Shown piece after piece: positions 55,014 to 64,000 of a DNA stretch of 64,000 bases. The notes beneath the pieces are model-generated. The model saw only the letters and a list, made by a program, of their open reading frames with translations, did no database searches and had not been told where the DNA came from. Within the stretch, counting starts at the first letter, position 1. Every line of letters begins with the position of its first letter. A program made the translations under genes and the position numbers. The DNA comes from Rhizobium sp. Leaf453 (GTDB taxonomy: Bacteria; Pseudomonadota; Alphaproteobacteria; Rhizobiales; Rhizobiaceae), in the NCBI RefSeq assembly GCF_001425605.1, contig NZ_LMRG01000001.1:249152-313151 (forward strand), given 5' to 3'.

Positions 55014-55020
55014 GGTTTCG

Positions 55021-57414
55021 TCAGAATTCGTCCCAGCCATCGTTCGCCGGCGACGGGGTGCCGCCGGTATGTCCGAAGGCGCCTGCCAGCTTCTGCCCGA
55101 GCGAACGGGCCGGCGACTGGACCGCAGGCGTCACGGCCGATGCCGGGCGGATTGCCGGGCGCGAGACAGGCGCACTGCGAACCGGCGCCGGTGATGCGCG
55201 GTGATGACTCGTGGCCGGTGCCGCCCTCTGCAGGCCGGCTTCGGATGCGTTTCCGAGCTTGAAGTTCTCAAGCAGCGATGTCAGCGCGGAAGCTTCGGCG
55301 GCGAGGGTATGGCTGGCGGCAGTCGATTCCTCGACCATGGCCGCGTTCTGCTGCGTACCCTGATCCATGACATTGACGGCGCGGTTGATGTCGTTCAACC
55401 CGATCGACTGCTCGCGGGCTGCCTCGACGATCGAGGAGACGCGCAGGTTGATTTCGTCGACCTCGTGAACGATCACTTCCAGCGCCTTGCCGGCCTGACC
55501 GACCAGATCGACACCCGTCTTCACCTGATTGCCGGACTTGGAGATCAGCGCCTTGATTTCCTTGGCGGCGTTGGCCGAACGCTGGGCCAGTTCGCGCACT
55601 TCCTGCGCGACGACGGCAAAACCCTTGCCGGCTTCACCGGCACGCGCGGCCTCGACACCGGCATTCAGCGCCAGAAGGTTAGTCTGGAAGGCGATCTCAT
55701 CGATCACGCCGATAATGCTGCTGATTTCCTGCGACGAGCTTTCGATCTGGGCAACGGCATCGATAGCGTTCTTGACGACCGCGCTCGAGGTCTGGGCACC
55801 GGACTTTGCCTTGGCAACCAACTGGCCGGCTTCTTCGGCGCGAACGGTCGAGTCCCGGACGGACGCGGTGATTTCGTCGAGTGCGGCGGCCGTCTGCTCG
55901 ACGGAGGCTGCCTGTTGCTCGGTACGCTTGGCGAGATCGTCCGCTGAGGAGCGAATTTCCGCCGATCCGGCCTGGATACCTTTGGCGTTGGTGCCGACGG
56001 ACTGCAGCGTCTGCTGCAACGTGCTCATGGAGGAGTTGAAGTCTTCACGCAGGGCATCGAGCGAACCGATGAACGGCGTTGCAAGACGGAAGGTCACGTC
56101 GCCTTCGGCCAGGCGCTGCAGGCCAGTGCCGAGTTCGGTGACAGCAAAGCGCATCTGGCGCTCGTTTTCCTGGGTTTCGGTGGCGCGGCGCTGGCGTTCT
56201 TCCTCGCCGAGCGTGCGGCTCTGGGCAGCTTCCGCCTCCAGGCGCTGCTTTTCGATGCCGGCATCGCGCAGGATCGCGAGCGAACGGGCCATACCGCCGA
56301 TTTCGTCGTTACGGTCGGCATCGGCGATGGCAATGCTGGTATTGCCTTGGGCAATTTCACCGGCTGCATGAACAACGGCTTCGATCCGGCGACGGAAGCG
56401 ATTGGAAATCAGCACGCCAAGCAGGACGAGAAGGGCCGAGGCGCCGGCGATAATGATGACGGATACCCATGCCATATGGGTCAGATAGGCAAAAACGGTG
56501 GCCTTCGGCACCGAAACGACCGCGTACCAGGCCGTATCGGGCAGAAGCTGGACGGGAACGGCAACGGAAATGAAGTCGGTGCCATCCTCGCCGACCGTAT
56601 CGGCGGGCTTGCCGGGATTGTCGATCATCTGCTGCCAAGCGGCGGCATCGACACTGCTATCCTTGAACGCCTTGCCGAGATTGGCGGCGTTGACATGGCT
56701 GAGGAAATTGCCGTTCTGGGATACGAGCGCGACATTGCCATCGCCAAGCGGCTTCATCTCCGCGAGCTTGGACGTCAGGCTGTCGAGACCGATATCGATG
56801 CCGGTGACGCCGAGCGGCTTGCCATCGACCGTGACCGGGCCGACCAGCGTGGTGATCAGCACGTCCTTGCCGTCGATCGCGTATTTGTAGGGCTCGATCA
56901 CCGTCATCTTCTGGGTCTTGAACGGGATCTGGTAGTAGTCGCCGGGGCCGTCCTTGTCATAATCGATAAGGGCCTCGACGATGATCTTGTCACCCGAGCG
57001 GACCCAGTAAGGGACATAACGGCCGGTGGCATCGTGGCCCGGCTTGTTGACGAATTCCGCATCCTTGCCGTCAAAGGCATTCGGCTCCCAGCCGCTCCAC
57101 ACACCAAGGGCGAACGGATTGTCTTCCAGCGCCTTCCTGAGCATTGCATCAGCCGTCGCACGGTCGGCGGCACCGTTCTTCTCGATCGCTCCGAACACGC
57201 TCTGGAAACCGTGAACCAGTTGCAGGCCCTGCGACATCTGCGCCTTGAGATCGGCGGCGGTCAGCTGGGCGGCTGCATTCATTTCCTCGACGCTGCGACG
57301 CTTTACCTCCGTATAGGAAATGGCAAACAACGTGCCGGCCGTCACGACCGTGGCAAGCAGCCCGGTGGCAACGACGGAGAAGATATTCCGGGAGGTCGCA
57401 GTCTTGAACAGCAT
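55021..57414 (-). CDS. Methyl-accepting chemotaxis protein with dCACHE sensor
   Basis: 797 residues from ATG 57412-57414 ([20 protein letters not shown]), with GAGGA upstream. Two helices (about 12-32 and 318-340) flank a double-CACHE periplasmic domain ([38 protein letters not shown]), then HAMP and the signalling hairpin ([20 protein letters not shown]). The C-terminus is NDGWDEF, matching the x-W-x-x-F pentapeptide that tethers CheR/CheB. The ligand is unknown. Downstream of two LuxR-type regulator genes on the same strand. Confidence 0.93.
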   Translation of the reverse strand: MLFKTATSRNIFSVVATGLLATVVTAGTLFAISYTEVKRRSVEEMNAAAQLTAADLKAQMSQGLQLVHGFQSVFGAIEKNGAADRATADAMLRKALEDNPFALGVWSGWEPNAFDGKDAEFVNKPGHDATGRYVPYWVRSGDKIIVEALIDYDKDGPGDYYQIPFKTQKMTVIEPYKYAIDGKDVLITTLVGPVTVDGKPLGVTGIDIGLDSLTSKLAEMKPLGDGNVALVSQNGNFLSHVNAANLGKAFKDSSVDAAAWQQMIDNPGKPADTVGEDGTDFISVAVPVQLLPDTAWYAVVSVPKATVFAYLTHMAWVSVIIIAGASALLVLLGVLISNRFRRRIEAVVHAAGEIAQGNTSIAIADADRNDEIGGMARSLAILRDAGIEKQRLEAEAAQSRTLGEEERQRRATETQENERQMRFAVTELGTGLQRLAEGDVTFRLATPFIGSLDALREDFNSSMSTLQQTLQSVGTNAKGIQAGSAEIRSSADDLAKRTEQQAASVEQTAAALDEITASVRDSTVRAEEAGQLVAKAKSGAQTSSAVVKNAIDAVAQIESSSQEISSIIGVIDEIAFQTNLLALNAGVEAARAGEAGKGFAVVAQEVRELAQRSANAAKEIKALISKSGNQVKTGVDLVGQAGKALEVIVHEVDEINLRVSSIVEAAREQSIGLNDINRAVNVMDQGTQQNAAMVEESTAASHTLAAEASALTSLLENFKLGNASEAGLQRAAPATSHHRASPAPVRSAPVSRPAIRPASAVTPAVQSPARSLGQKLAGAFGHTGGTPSPANDGWDEF

Positions 57415-57714
57415 CTCAAATCCTCGAAAGCGCGGCGGCAACGGATGGTTCTTCCTGAATCGCCGCATGACGTCATTTTTTGAAAAAATACGGAGGATAT
57501 GTGCCGGATGGCGCTGCCAGCCCTTGAGACGGATAAATCCGCCGGAACTGCCAGGCGCTTCGGTAACCCTCGCCGGAGATTTGCCAGCGACGGGAACCAT
57601 GGGTGCCCTCCCGATGAAATCATTTCACCGGCGACGAGGGTGCACCGCAAACATTAATGATCGTCTAAAATACGAGCCAGAAGCATAACTTCCACTTAAT
57701 CATCACGTGGAAAT
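57415..57714 (-). other. Upstream region of the chemoreceptor gene
   Basis: 300 bases, AT-richer than the neighbouring genes near 57480 and 57650-57710. It should hold the chemoreceptor promoter. No gene supported. Confidence 0.4.
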
Positions 57715-58470
57715 TCAGCTGATATACCCCTTCTTCATCGCCTTGACGACGGCCTGGGTGCGGTTCACCGCGTCGAGCTTCTTGCTGACATGGTTGAGGT
57801 AGTGGTTGACCGTATGCTCGGACAGGCCGAGAATCCCGGCAATCTCCGAACTGGTCTTTCCGGCCGCCGTCCAGTTGAGGCACTGGATTTCGCGTTCGGA
57901 CAGAGCCACGCTCGTATCCTTCCAGAACGAGCCGATCTCCGTCAGCCGGTTATAGACGTGGATCGCGATCATCTGCAGTTCCATCATCGCGGACATCGGC
58001 AGGTCGCTGCGCTTGCCCATGAAGATGACCGTCGCACGGCTGCCGTCGGCATCGTGGACCGGAAAGTAGTTCGCCTGGAAGATGCCATGATCGCGCAGCA
58101 TGGCGATATATTCGTTGGCCTGCGGCGGACGGCCGCTTTCCTTTTCCCAGTCCTCGAGCGTCAGTTGGAACGGTGTCGTGGTTTCCCGCAGCCGCCGGAT
58201 ACCGGTGGAATGCTTGAGCAGCGAGATGCTGTCGTATTTGTTGATCAGTTCCGTCGGCATGTTCGACAGGATAGAGGCTGCCGCCAGCTTTTCCGCATCG
58301 AATGTCGGCACCACACAGATCATGAAGGCCTTGAAACCGAATGCCTGGGTCGTCCGCTTCATGTAGCGGATCGCATCGAACTGCGTTTCCAGCGCGGCAA
58401 TCTCCGCGGCGAAGTCTCCGCCGCGCGGCTGTTCCGTTTCCACTGGGTCTGCCATCAAAGTATCGCGCAT
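57715..58470 (-). CDS. LuxR-type regulator (autoinducer-binding-like + GerE HTH), no LuxI nearby
   Basis: 251 residues (ATG 58470; 58455 possible). N-terminal about 170 residues resemble the autoinducer-binding fold, but the region that in TraR/LuxR reads W..Y...DP...W is KYDSISLLKHSTGIRRLRET, lacking the key Asp-Pro, so acyl-homoserine lactone binding is doubtful. The C-terminal GerE helix-turn-helix is intact (LSEREIQCLNWTAAGKTSSE, LGLSEHTVNHYLNHVSKKLD). Adjacent to a second, similar regulator, suggesting a pair or heterodimer. Confidence 0.88.
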   Translation of the reverse strand: MRDTLMADPVETEQPRGGDFAAEIAALETQFDAIRYMKRTTQAFGFKAFMICVVPTFDAEKLAAASILSNMPTELINKYDSISLLKHSTGIRRLRETTTPFQLTLEDWEKESGRPPQANEYIAMLRDHGIFQANYFPVHDADGSRATVIFMGKRSDLPMSAMMELQMIAIHVYNRLTEIGSFWKDTSVALSEREIQCLNWTAAGKTSSEIAGILGLSEHTVNHYLNHVSKKLDAVNRTQAVVKAMKKGYIS

Positions 58471-58582
58471 TCGCGGGCTCCGCCATACGGCTGCATGGAT
58501 TGCCGGGAGAGCAGATATCCGTCCCGCCCCTTTTGCCCCTCATTCAGCATTCCGGTGTCCTGTCTGCATTCATCATATAGTC

Positions 58583-59323
58583 TCAGTTGATCAATCCCGC
58601 ACGGATCGCCTTGGCGACGGTCTGCACGCGATTGACGGAATCCAGCTTGCGTGTTGCACGGCTAAGATAGTGATTGACGGTATATTCCGAAAGAGCAAGG
58701 ATTTTTGACATTTCCGTGGTGGTCTTGCCCTCTGCCGCCCAGTGCAGGCATTCGATCTCGCGCCGCGAAAGGCCGCCCGGCGCACGCGTGCGCAACTCTT
58801 TCAGGTCGCTCAGGCAGCTGAACAGATATCCGGCAAGGAAAGTGAGTTCCGTGACTTCGGCCGGGGCAACGCACTCGCGGTCACCGCCGAAGGCCACCGC
58901 GCCGCAGGTGCCATGGATATCATGAACCGGGACATAGACGCCGCGGCGAAGATTGACCCGCTCGAACAGGTTGATGACCGCGTTGGCCTTGCCATCCGAA
59001 CGGCGGCGGGAATCGAGCGTCGTGTCGTAGGTAAAGGGAATGGTGCTGCGCCGCAGCCGCTCGATGACCGGGCTACCCGCCATCATGCTCGCCTCGTCGT
59101 AGCTGCGAAGGAAATCCTTCGGCCAGTTGGTCATGACAACGCATTCCGACAGGGCGCGGCAGGTCTTTGCCGGCACGACCATCACCAGGAACCCGTGGAA
59201 GCCATAGGCCTTCGTCACCTGTTCCAGCGCCTTGCGGATATCCGCTTCCTTCGTCATGTTCCCGACGACGCGCTTGTCATGGGCAAGCGCGATGGATGAC
59301 AGATTTCCGCTGAAGTCGACCAT
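58583..59323 (-). CDS. Second LuxR-type regulator, paralogue of its neighbour
   Basis: 246 residues from ATG 59323 (59257, MTKEADIRKALEQVTKAYGF, is an alternative). The same layout as the adjacent gene: ligand-like N-terminus (WPKDFLRSYDEASMMAGSPV) and GerE domain (LSRREIECLHWAAEGKTTTE, LALSEYTVNHYLSRATRKLD). The pocket again lacks the canonical Asp-Pro pair. The two probably arose by duplication. Rhizobial VisN/VisR also form a pair of LuxR-type regulators, but they lie in flagellar clusters, absent here. Confidence 0.88.
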   Translation of the reverse strand: MVDFSGNLSSIALAHDKRVVGNMTKEADIRKALEQVTKAYGFHGFLVMVVPAKTCRALSECVVMTNWPKDFLRSYDEASMMAGSPVIERLRRSTIPFTYDTTLDSRRRSDGKANAVINLFERVNLRRGVYVPVHDIHGTCGAVAFGGDRECVAPAEVTELTFLAGYLFSCLSDLKELRTRAPGGLSRREIECLHWAAEGKTTTEMSKILALSEYTVNHYLSRATRKLDSVNRVQTVAKAIRAGLIN

Positions 59324-59541
59324 TTTTCTACTTCTTCCAGCCTCTCCGGCCGATTCGCCCTGCCTTTTCGGCGGTTCGATCCGCCGCAGCGAGCGCGTTG
59401 TTTCCGTTCCATTCTGGCGGCACCGATTTTCGAAGCGGGATCGAAGGCCGGCAACGGTAGAATCTGATATATTAACGCTACAGACCCGTTCCTTCGGCGT
59501 CCAGTCGATTTACCTAATTAACCGTAAAGCACCACCAAAGA

Positions 59542-60354
59542 CTAATGTCCGGGTCCGAGACGGATCTGAACGTCCTCGATAATCGCTATTGCGGCCCGGC
59601 GAACCACGCCCGCCCAGGCCTCCAGTTGCTCCATGGTCACCCTGTATGCCGGCCCGGTCACCGAAATTCCGGCGACGAAATCAAAGCCCGCATCATGGAT
59701 CGGGGCCGCGACACAACGGATATCCGTTTCATGCTCTTCCCGGTCAAAGGCATAGCCCCGCAGGCGCACATCGTCCAGATCGCGTTTCAGCGATATTGCA
59801 GAAAGGTGTGTATTGGCGGTGAAGCGATGGAAGGCCAGCCGGCCGATCGTCGTCTCCAGCCGTTCCGGCGGCAGCACCGAAAGGGCGGCCTTTCCGAGCC
59901 CCGTGCAGTAGACCGGGGACGCATTGCCGATCTGCGATTCCATCCGCACCGTCTGCCGGCTCTCGACCTTGTCGACATAGATGATCTCGGTGTCGCGCAG
60001 GACACCAAGATGAACCGTCTCTCCGGTTTCCTCGTGCAGCCTCTGCAGGTGCGGCCCCGCGATTGCCCGGAACTGGTTCTTCGACCAGGCGCGGTAGGCG
60101 AATTTCAGCAGTCTGAAGCCCGGTTCGTAGCAGAGATCCCGCCGCTGGATCAGCAACCCCTCCTCCACCAGATGCGACAATTGCCGGTGCAGCGTACCGC
60201 GCGGCTGGCCGGACAGGGCGAGAATGTCGCTGAAGCGAAGCGGAGCCTCCGCCGTCACCACCGTCTCCAGAACCGAAAGCACCTTGCCCAGCGTGCCGGT
60301 GCCGCTAGTCTCTGCCGTCGCGGGACGGGTATCGCCCGCTTCATCCCGTTTCAT
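59542..60354 (-). CDS. IclR-family transcriptional regulator
   Basis: 270 residues. Winged-helix N-terminus (KVLSVLETVVTAEAPLRFSD, ILALSGQPRGTLHRQLSHLV) and the IclR effector domain (GETVHLGVLRDTEIIYVDKV, then VYCTGLGKAALSVLPPERLE and IRCVAAPIHDAGFDFVAGIS). Divergent from the galactose/galactonate operon at 60520; it is very likely its regulator, with a sugar acid as effector. A perfect palindrome lies between them. Confidence 0.9.
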   Translation of the reverse strand: MKRDEAGDTRPATAETSGTGTLGKVLSVLETVVTAEAPLRFSDILALSGQPRGTLHRQLSHLVEEGLLIQRRDLCYEPGFRLLKFAYRAWSKNQFRAIAGPHLQRLHEETGETVHLGVLRDTEIIYVDKVESRQTVRMESQIGNASPVYCTGLGKAALSVLPPERLETTIGRLAFHRFTANTHLSAISLKRDLDDVRLRGYAFDREEHETDIRCVAAPIHDAGFDFVAGISVTGPAYRVTMEQLEAWAGVVRRAAIAIIEDVQIRLGPGH

Positions 60355-60439
60355 GAAATCCGTCCTGCATCATTCGCCAGCGCGGCTTCGATCTTGACAA
60401 GGCGAAGCCTGAAGCGCGATAATTCCACATAATAAGAGC

Positions 60440-60460
60440 TTGTTCCAAATAATGGAACAA
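60440..60460. promoter_or_regulatory. Candidate IclR operator palindrome
   Basis: TTGTTCCA (60440-60447), five A/T bases, TGGAACAA (60453-60460): a perfect 8-bp inverted repeat midway between the IclR start (60354) and the SDR start (60520). The A/T-rich centre and GTTCCA arms suit an IclR-family dimer. Inference from position and symmetry. Confidence 0.6.
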
Positions 60461-60519
60461 CATGGATGCGAATGCAAGTCCAATATGCCGGGCCGGCCGC
60501 ATCGGGGAGAGCAGACATC

Positions 60520-61290
60520 ATGGCTTTGCCGGCCGCACAATTCCACGACCTGAAGGGGCGCGGCATCATCATCACCGGCGGTGGATCGGGCATCGGCGCT
60601 GCGCTGGTCGAAGGTTTCGCGCGGCAGGGTGCCCGCGTCGCCTTTCTCGATATTGCCGAAGACGACAGCCGGGCGCTCGTCCAATCGCTGGCGCCGTCGG
60701 TCGAGCATGCACCAGTGTTTTTCCCCGCCGACCTGCGCGAGGCCGAAAAGCTTGCCACCATCGTCGATCAGGCAGCCAAAGCGATCGGCGGCATTTCCGT
60801 GCTGATCAACAATGCCGCCCGCGATGACCGGCAATCGATCGAGAATATCACGGTGGACAGCTGGGACGAAAGTCAGTCAGTCAACCTGCGGCATGTCTTC
60901 TTCATGTGCCAGGCGGTCACGCCGCACATGAAACGGGCCGGCGGCGGCTCGATCATCAATTTCTCATCCATCGCTTTCATGCTGAACATGGGCGAAATCC
61001 CGGCCTATGCTGCTGCCAAGGCGGGCATTATCGGCCTGACCAAATCGCTCGCGGGCAAACTCGGGCCGGATGATATCCGCGTCAATGCGGTGCTCCCCGG
61101 CATGGTGGTGACCGAAAGACAGAAGAAACTCTGGATCGACGATGCCGCGATTGCCGGCATGATCCAGAAACAATGCCTGAAGCACATGCTCGTCGCGGAT
61201 GACCTGGTCGGCCCTTGCCTGTACCTCGCCTCCGACTGCTCGGCGCGCATGACGGCCCAGGCCATGATTATCGACGGAGGCGTATTCTAA
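60520..61290 (+). CDS. SDR-family dehydrogenase, likely D-galactose 1-dehydrogenase
   Basis: 256 residues from ATG 60520, with GGGGAGA upstream. Rossmann motif ITGGGSGIGAALVEGFARQG, NNAARD, catalytic Ser in INFSSIAFML and Y-AAA-K (IPAYAAAKAGIIGLTKSLAG); end ASDCSARMTAQAMIIDGGVF. Placed first in an operon with KDGal kinase, KDPGal aldolase and a lactonase-type protein, it fits the galactose-oxidising step. The stop overlaps the next ATG (TAATG). Confidence 0.85.
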   Translation: MALPAAQFHDLKGRGIIITGGGSGIGAALVEGFARQGARVAFLDIAEDDSRALVQSLAPSVEHAPVFFPADLREAEKLATIVDQAAKAIGGISVLINNAARDDRQSIENITVDSWDESQSVNLRHVFFMCQAVTPHMKRAGGGSIINFSSIAFMLNMGEIPAYAAAKAGIIGLTKSLAGKLGPDDIRVNAVLPGMVVTERQKKLWIDDAAIAGMIQKQCLKHMLVADDLVGPCLYLASDCSARMTAQAMIIDGGVF

Positions 61291-62207
61291 TGACGGCAGC
61301 AGCCTATGCGGCAGTGGACTGGGGGACCTCCAGCTTCCGCCTGTGGATCATCAGCGAAAGCGGCGCGGTTCTGGCCGAACGCCGCAGCAGCGAAGGCATG
61401 ACCACCGCCGCTCAGAGCGGCTTTTCAGCGATACTCGAATCGCATCTCGCGGCAGTTTCCGCGCCGCCGCACCTGCCGGTGATCATCTGCGGCATGGCCG
61501 GCGCCCGCCAGGGCTGGGTCGAGGCCGGTTATCTCGATACGCCCGCCCCGCTCGCCGGCATTGTCAAGGCGGCGGTGACGGTGCCGGATGCCAACCGCGA
61601 CATCCGCATCCTGCCAGGCCTTGCCCAGCGTGACCAGGACAGGCCTGACGTCATCCGTGGCGAAGAAACCCAGTTGCTCGGCGCGATCTCGCAGCTGGGC
61701 GGCGGCAGCCATCTCGTCTGCATGCCCGGCACCCACAGCAAATGGGTGCGCGTCACCGGCGGCATCGTCGATGGTTTTTCGACCTTCATGACCGGCGAGC
61801 TGTTCGACGTCATCTCGAAACACTCGATCCTCAGCCATGCCGTTGCAGACGGCGGCGCCTTCGACGCGGCGGATGCCGGCTTCCTCAGCGCCGTGGCAAA
61901 CGCCGCCAAAAACCCGGCAATGGCCACCAACCTGCTCTTCACCGTGCGCAGCGGCCAGCTGCTGCACGGCCTGACCGCACCGGCGGCGAAGGCTCGGCTT
62001 TCCGGCACGATGATCGGCCTCGAAATCGCCGGCGCGCTGAGCACGGCCAAGCCCGGCGCTAAGGTTTGCCTTGTCGCCTCCGGTCCGCTCGCAGCCCTGT
62101 ATCAATCCGCCCTGTCCACCCTCGATCTCACCCCCGTCACCATCGACGCCGATGATGCTGTCCGCCACGGCCTCGCCGCCGCCGCGCAAGCCATCTGGCC
62201 CGCCTGA
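61290..62207 (+). CDS. dgoK: 2-dehydro-3-deoxygalactonokinase
   Basis: 305 residues. The phosphate-binding start is AAVDWGTSSFRLWIISESGA; MPGTHSKWVRVTGGIVDGFS and FMTGELFDVISKHSIL are the family signatures. It phosphorylates 2-keto-3-deoxygalactonate to KDPGal, the substrate of the next gene. The start overlaps the SDR stop by one base. Confidence 0.93.
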   Translation: MTAAAYAAVDWGTSSFRLWIISESGAVLAERRSSEGMTTAAQSGFSAILESHLAAVSAPPHLPVIICGMAGARQGWVEAGYLDTPAPLAGIVKAAVTVPDANRDIRILPGLAQRDQDRPDVIRGEETQLLGAISQLGGGSHLVCMPGTHSKWVRVTGGIVDGFSTFMTGELFDVISKHSILSHAVADGGAFDAADAGFLSAVANAAKNPAMATNLLFTVRSGQLLHGLTAPAAKARLSGTMIGLEIAGALSTAKPGAKVCLVASGPLAALYQSALSTLDLTPVTIDADDAVRHGLAAAAQAIWPA

Positions 62208-62239
62208 AGGCCGCAAGACCCGCCAAAGAAAGAGACGTC

Positions 62240-62872
62240 ATGAACCGCATCCCCTTCCCACCGATGAAATATCCGCTGATCGCCATCCTGCGCGGCTTGA
62301 AGCCCGAAGAAACGCAGGGCGTCGTCGGCACGCTGATCGAGGCTGGCTTCACGGCCATCGAAATCCCGCTGAATTCGCCCGATCCGTTCCGCTCGATCGA
62401 GATTGCCGTGAAGATGGCGCCGGAAGGCTGCCTGATCGGTGCCGGCACGGTGCTGACCACCGAGCAGGTGGAACAGCTCGACGGTGTCGGCGGCAAGCTG
62501 ATGGTCAGCCCGAATGTCGAGCCTTCGGTGATTGCTCTGGCTGCCGCCCGCGGCATGGTGACGATGCCGGGCGTCTTTACCCCGACGGAAGCGCTTGCCG
62601 CCGCCAAGGCCGGCGCAACGGGCTTGAAATTCTTCCCCGCCAGCGTGCTCGGTCCGTCCGGCATTTCGGCGATCCGCGCCGTCCTGCCGCCGGAACTGGA
62701 AATCGCGGCCGTCGGCGGTGTCTCCGAGACCAATTTCGCCGATTATGCCAAGATCGGCGTGAAGAGCTTCGGCCTCGGCTCCAGCCTCTACAAGGCCGGC
62801 ATGGATGCGGCCGAAGTCGGCAAGCGGGCAGCGGCCACCATCAATGCCTATGACACAGTATACGGAGGCTGA
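62240..62872 (+). CDS. dgoA: 2-dehydro-3-deoxy-6-phosphogalactonate aldolase
   Basis: 210 residues. TIM-barrel class I aldolase: AIEIPLNSPDPFRSIEIAVK (catalytic Glu), GAGTVLTTEQVEQL, SPNVEPSVIALAAARGMVTM, and the Schiff-base Lys in GATGLKFFPASVLGP. It splits KDPGal into pyruvate and glyceraldehyde-3-phosphate. Separated from dgoK by 32 nt and from the next gene by two. Confidence 0.94.
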   Translation: MNRIPFPPMKYPLIAILRGLKPEETQGVVGTLIEAGFTAIEIPLNSPDPFRSIEIAVKMAPEGCLIGAGTVLTTEQVEQLDGVGGKLMVSPNVEPSVIALAAARGMVTMPGVFTPTEALAAAKAGATGLKFFPASVLGPSGISAIRAVLPPELEIAAVGGVSETNFADYAKIGVKSFGLGSSLYKAGMDAAEVGKRAAATINAYDTVYGG

Positions 62873-62874
62873 GC

Positions 62875-63759
62875 ATGACCGAGACGATCCCCTTTTCCGG
62901 CACGATGCTTTGCGATCTGAATCTTGAGCTCGGCGAAGGCCCGACCTTCGATCCGGCAACCGGCACCGCTTGGTGGTTCAACATCAAGGGCAGCGAACTG
63001 CACGAACTGCATCTCGAGAGTGGCCGCAAGGCTGCGCATACCCTGCCCTTCATGGGTAGCGTGCTCGCGATCATCGATTCCGCCCGGCAACTCATCGCCT
63101 CGGACAAGGGATTGTTTGTCCGTGACACGGCAACCGGCGAACTGACCGCCTATGCCACGATCGAAAGCAATCCCGGCAATCGCTCCAACGATGGCCGGGT
63201 GCATCAATCCGGCAGCCTGTGGATCGGCACGATGGGCCGTAGTGCCGAAAAGGGCGCCGGCGCCATCTATCATGTCGCCCGGGGTACCGTGACGCGGCTC
63301 TACGGCAATGTCAGCATTCCCAATGGCATCTGCTTCTCGCCGGATGGCACCGTCGGCTATTTCGTCGATTCCGCCGTCAACCATATCATGCGTGTCGATC
63401 TCGATCCGAAGACGGGCCTGCCGACCGGTGACACCACCGTGTTCAGCGACCAGAGCGGCAATCCCGGCGATGTCGATGGCGCGGTCTGCGATGCGGACGG
63501 CCTGATCTGGAACGCCCGCTGGGGCCAAGGCGCCGTCGATGTCTACACGCCGGATGGCACGAAGGTGAAGCGTTATTCCGTCCCCGCAACCCAGTCCAGT
63601 TGCCCCGCCTTCATCGGCGCCAAGGCAGACCGCCTCCTGGTCACCTCGGCCTGGCAGGGCATGGATGCGGATGCCCGCGCAACCGATCCGAATGCCGGCC
63701 GGACCTTCGATCTGGGCATCACCGTCAACGGTCGCTTCGAGCCGAACTACACGCTCTGA
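62875..63759 (+). CDS. SMP-30/gluconolactonase-family lactonase
   Basis: 294 residues. Six-bladed propeller metal-dependent lactonase: LGEGPTFDPATGTAWWFNIK (metal Glu), RSNDGRVHQSGSLWIGTMGR, SIPNGICFSPDGTVGYFVDS and GDVDGAVCDADGLIWNARWG. In context it should open galactono-lactone, produced by the SDR enzyme, to galactonate. Last gene of the operon in the window; the stop is followed by hairpin-rich sequence. Confidence 0.92.
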   Translation: MTETIPFSGTMLCDLNLELGEGPTFDPATGTAWWFNIKGSELHELHLESGRKAAHTLPFMGSVLAIIDSARQLIASDKGLFVRDTATGELTAYATIESNPGNRSNDGRVHQSGSLWIGTMGRSAEKGAGAIYHVARGTVTRLYGNVSIPNGICFSPDGTVGYFVDSAVNHIMRVDLDPKTGLPTGDTTVFSDQSGNPGDVDGAVCDADGLIWNARWGQGAVDVYTPDGTKVKRYSVPATQSSCPAFIGAKADRLLVTSAWQGMDADARATDPNAGRTFDLGITVNGRFEPNYTL

Positions 63760-63849
63760 GGCGCGTCCACGTTTCTGTGCCAAGGGAAGCCTTGAGCGAC
63801 GCAGAAACCACAAGCTCCCTCATCCTCGCCCTCGTGGCGGCGGTCCAGC

Positions 63850-63928
63850 GACCCGACGTCCGTCGGGTCAAAAGACTCTTTCAGCCCAAGTCTTTGGGCT
63901 GACTGGATTCCCGTGACGAGCACGGGAA
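63850..63928. repeat. Three tandem hairpins after the galactonate operon
   Basis: GACCCGACG/CGTCGGGTC at 63850-63869, TCAGCCCAA/TTGGGCTGA at 63881-63902, TTCCCGTG/CACGGGAA at 63908-63928. None has a strong T run, so this looks like a palindromic repeat element rather than a simple terminator, though it may stop or protect the operon transcript. The rest of 63760-64000 shows no gene. Confidence 0.6.
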
Positions 63929-64000
63929 TGACGGGAGACTTTGGATACCGCTGAGCCGAAACTAAGCCCGTGCCCGGCTCTTTTCGATTGCAAGACCTGT

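Larger units (their letters stand above)
54601..55020. other. Intergenic region with a possible small ORF
   Basis: 420 bases between the mrp start and the chemoreceptor stop. It holds the mrp promoter region, a plus-strand ORF at 54711-54986 (listed separately) and the chemoreceptor terminator at 54989-55013. Nothing else identified. Confidence 0.4.

Noticed and set aside
1-64000. tRNA or rRNA genes, CRISPR arrays, IS elements, prophage
   Set aside because: I looked for T-loop motifs, repeat-spacer patterns and transposase or integrase motifs and saw none; a tRNAscan or IS search could still find a weak case.

Overview
The window is a chromosomal segment of a Rhizobiales bacterium, most likely Rhizobiaceae (Rhizobium, Agrobacterium or Ensifer-like). 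The reasons are high GC and dense coding; the rhizobial arrangement of the ATP synthase Fo operon with a second b-type subunit (b'); separate glyQ and glyS genes; proteins typical of this order (DUF1217, DUF2007, HPE1-like, PA0069-type radical SAM); an alphaproteobacterial LexA box; and small palindromic intergenic elements of the kind known from rhizobia. Most genes are ordinary chromosomal ones. I saw no insertion sequence, prophage, CRISPR array, rRNA or tRNA gene.

Layout. 1-6 kb: a Rieske oxygenase (cut by the left edge) behind a cobalamin riboswitch, a conserved hypothetical, a degenerate GGDEF protein, threonylcarbamoyl-AMP synthase and a GlcD-type FAD dehydrogenase. 6-15 kb: a DUF1217 repeat protein, a DUF6101-like protein, ubiA, a MipA/OmpV porin-like protein, an AraC regulator divergent from a fosmidomycin-resistance-type MFS pump, and an orphan methyltransferase. 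15-19 kb: a PotD/NspS-like periplasmic binding protein translationally coupled to a membrane GGDEF-EAL protein. 19-33 kb: purD, a secreted HPE1-like protein, a HigBA-type toxin-antitoxin with DUF523, glyS, an EAL protein, the lemA-aroA-DUF2207 cluster, a PAS-GGDEF cyclase and glyQ. 33-45 kb: a broken PIN toxin with intact antitoxin, an S49 peptidase, a tRNA methyltransferase, polyprenyl synthase, a TPR protein, ispE, moaB, an RTX protein, a glycosyltransferase, a radical SAM protein behind a LexA box, and rnhB. 45-55 kb: the atpI-B-E-F'-F operon, a cell wall hydrolase, kup, corA and a cysteine-free Mrp ATPase. 55-64 kb: a chemoreceptor, two LuxR-type regulators, an IclR regulator and a divergent four-gene operon for De Ley-Doudoroff galactose/galactonate catabolism.

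How it fits together. Cyclic-di-GMP signalling is over-represented, with four GGDEF/EAL proteins in about 30 kb. The most interesting is the binding-protein/GGDEF-EAL pair, which resembles the Vibrio NspS-MbaA polyamine-sensing system. Other items worth attention are the cobalamin riboswitch leading into a betaine-demethylase-like oxygenase, an AROM-like EPSP synthase inside a lemA cluster, SOS control of an SplB-like radical SAM protein, and a possible structured leader on the corA-kup transcript. All functional calls rest on reading sequence motifs and memory of families; no database search was run.
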